Source of the DNA: an uncultured Muribaculaceae bacterium
GTDB taxonomy: Bacteria; Bacteroidota; Bacteroidia; Bacteroidales; Muribaculaceae
Length of the DNA: 22,248 nt
Direction: 5' to 3'
Assembly: GCA_910586975.1 (NCBI GenBank)
Contig: CAJUKX010000037.1
Location: 1 to 22,248 of the forward strand
Part shown: in pieces, positions 21,323 to 22,248 of the stretch
Numbering within the stretch: position 1 is the stretch's first letter
Layout: every line of letters begins with the position of its first letter
Made by a program: the position numbers and the translations under genes
The notes under the pieces: model-generated
Databases searched by the model: none
Told to the model about the DNA's origin: nothing
The model's input: only the letters and a program-made list of their open reading frames with translations

Positions 21323-22248
21323 TTATGCTTTTTGTGTTTGTATTACTTTTGAGCCGCCAAAAACTTCACTCATCGGTATGCTGTCAAGTTGGCGGTCTAT
21401 TGCCTCTACTTCCTCAGTTGACAGGATTATATCAGCTGCTCCGATGTTTTCTTTCAGTCGGCAAAGGTGGCGTGTGCCGGGGATAGGCACGATATATGGT
21501 TTTTTACACAGCATCCACGCAAGGGAAATCTGCGATGGTGTGGCGTGTTTCTCTTCAGCGAGGCGGCGTATAAGTTCAAACAGCATCTCGTTTTCCTCAA
21601 AACTCTCACGGCTGAACTGAGGCATGGCTGCGCGATAATCATTTTTGGGATTGAATTTTGAGTCGGCAGTATAGAAGTCCGACAACAGACCGTTGGCAAG
21701 CGGAGAGAACGCGATAAAGCCTACATTCAATTCCTCAAGCGTCGGGAAAATATCCTCGTGCCACCTTGCCATCATCGAATAGCGGTTCTGTATAGCCGTT
21801 ACGGGACATACCGCATGGGCGCGACGGAGATATTCTTCATTAGTTTCCGATATACCCCAATGGAGTATCTTGCCTTCCTGTATCAGTTGCGACATAGTAT
21901 CTGCCACAATTTCCGGCTCAACTTCAGGGTCTATGCGGTGTTGCAGATACAGGTCGATATGGTCGGTTTGCAAGCGACGTAGAGAGCCATCAACAGCTTT
22001 CCTAATGCTATCGGGAGTTGAATCCGGTATCAGAGGATAAGGCCCCGGTTCATGGGATTTATCGAATGTAAGACCGAATTTTGTTGTGATTACAACCTTA
22101 TCACGGTAAGGCTTCAATGCTTCTCCAAGCAATTCCTCGTTATCGTGAGGATTTGTATCCGTGCCGTAAATTTCAGCGGTATCAAACAATGTGTAACCCA
22201 TCTCCACAGCATCTGCAAGGAGCGTTTTCATTGACTTTTTATCAGCGG
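21323..22248 (-). CDS. Aldo/keto reductase, 5' end beyond the window
   Basis: The reading frame runs off the right edge; about 308 codons are visible and some 30-50 N-terminal residues should be missing. The first Met inside the window (22231) is internal, since the frame continues upstream as ADKKS. The tetrad is visible, counted from that Met: Asp17, Tyr22 (LFDTAEIYG), Lys51 (TTKFG) and His98 (LQHRIDP). The C-terminal IPGTRHLCRLKENIGA is typical of AKR13-like (YajO/potassium-channel-beta-type) enzymes. Whether it has a signal peptide cannot be seen. It is the first visible gene of the redox operon and is 4 bases from the next gene. The operon promoter and any AraC-type regulator would lie to the right. 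Confidence 0.88.
   Translation of the reverse strand, partial: ADKKSMKTLLADAVEMGYTLFDTAEIYGTDTNPHDNEELLGEALKPYRDKVVITTKFGLTFDKSHEPGPYPLIPDSTPDSIRKAVDGSLRRLQTDHIDLYLQHRIDPEVEPEIVADTMSQLIQEGKILHWGISETNEEYLRRAHAVCPVTAIQNRYSMMARWHEDIFPTLEELNVGFIAFSPLANGLLSDFYTADSKFNPKNDYRAAMPQFSRESFEENEMLFELIRRLAEEKHATPSQISLAWMLCKKPYIVPIPGTRHLCRLKENIGAADIILSTEEVEAIDRQLDSIPMSEVFGGSKVIQTQKA

Noticed and set aside
1..22248. CRISPR array, tRNA, rRNA or complete insertion sequence.
   Set aside because: No regularly spaced repeats, cloverleaf with CCA-type end, rRNA motifs or transposase gene was seen.

Overview
The window looks like chromosome from a gut-type Bacteroidota, order Bacteroidales. A Muribaculaceae-like genus is my best guess, but that is inference and not shown by a marker gene. 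The signs are a SusC/SusD pair, several lipoproteins with acidic residues after the lipid-anchored cysteine, a SusR-type membrane regulator, and promoters of the Bacteroidetes form (TTTG, about 20 bases, then TAnnTTTG).

Left half (1-12431, + strand): a compact starch-utilisation locus. A SusR-like regulator (332-2104) has its own promoter. It is followed by an apparent five-gene operon starting at a promoter near 2229-2260: susC-like transporter, susD-like glycan-binding lipoprotein, a SusE/F-position lipoprotein with four tandem starch-binding modules, a GH13 alpha-amylase lipoprotein, and a periplasmic GH97 alpha-glucosidase. Gaps between genes are 1 to 19 bases and a clear intrinsic terminator closes the unit at 12395-12431. 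The logic is: bind and cut starch at the surface, import maltooligosaccharides through SusCD, finish to glucose in the periplasm, and sense the product with the regulator.

Middle (12432-14439): a scarred, repeat-rich stretch around a two-gene LysO-type lysine exporter (12799-13706, - strand). The exporter has a promoter far upstream and a structured leader of about 240 bases whose last helix ends directly at the start codon. An 81-base sequence carrying a hairpin occurs on both sides (12505-12585 and 14367-14447). The left copy is interrupted by a 166-base element with long terminal inverted repeats (MITE-like). The right copy, at the end of the flavodoxin gene, is the matching empty site. 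Beside the element lies a 35-base relic of the iron alcohol dehydrogenase gene joined to the last bases of the flavodoxin gene. This reads as the remnant of a deleted second copy of the redox cluster.

Right half (14440-22248, - strand): a tightly packed redox operon running right to left. It contains a truncated aldo/keto reductase at the window edge, an exported aldo/keto reductase, a RibD-C/DHFR-like reductase, an exported zinc alcohol dehydrogenase, a basic amino acid type APC antiporter, a YqhD-type iron alcohol dehydrogenase, a DkgA-like aldo/keto reductase and an exported flavodoxin. Three of these nucleotide- or flavin-dependent proteins carry Sec signal peptides, and tight gene spacing supports those starts. 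The YqhD-DkgA pairing suggests aldehyde or carbonyl detoxification. No tRNA, rRNA, CRISPR array or transposase gene was seen.
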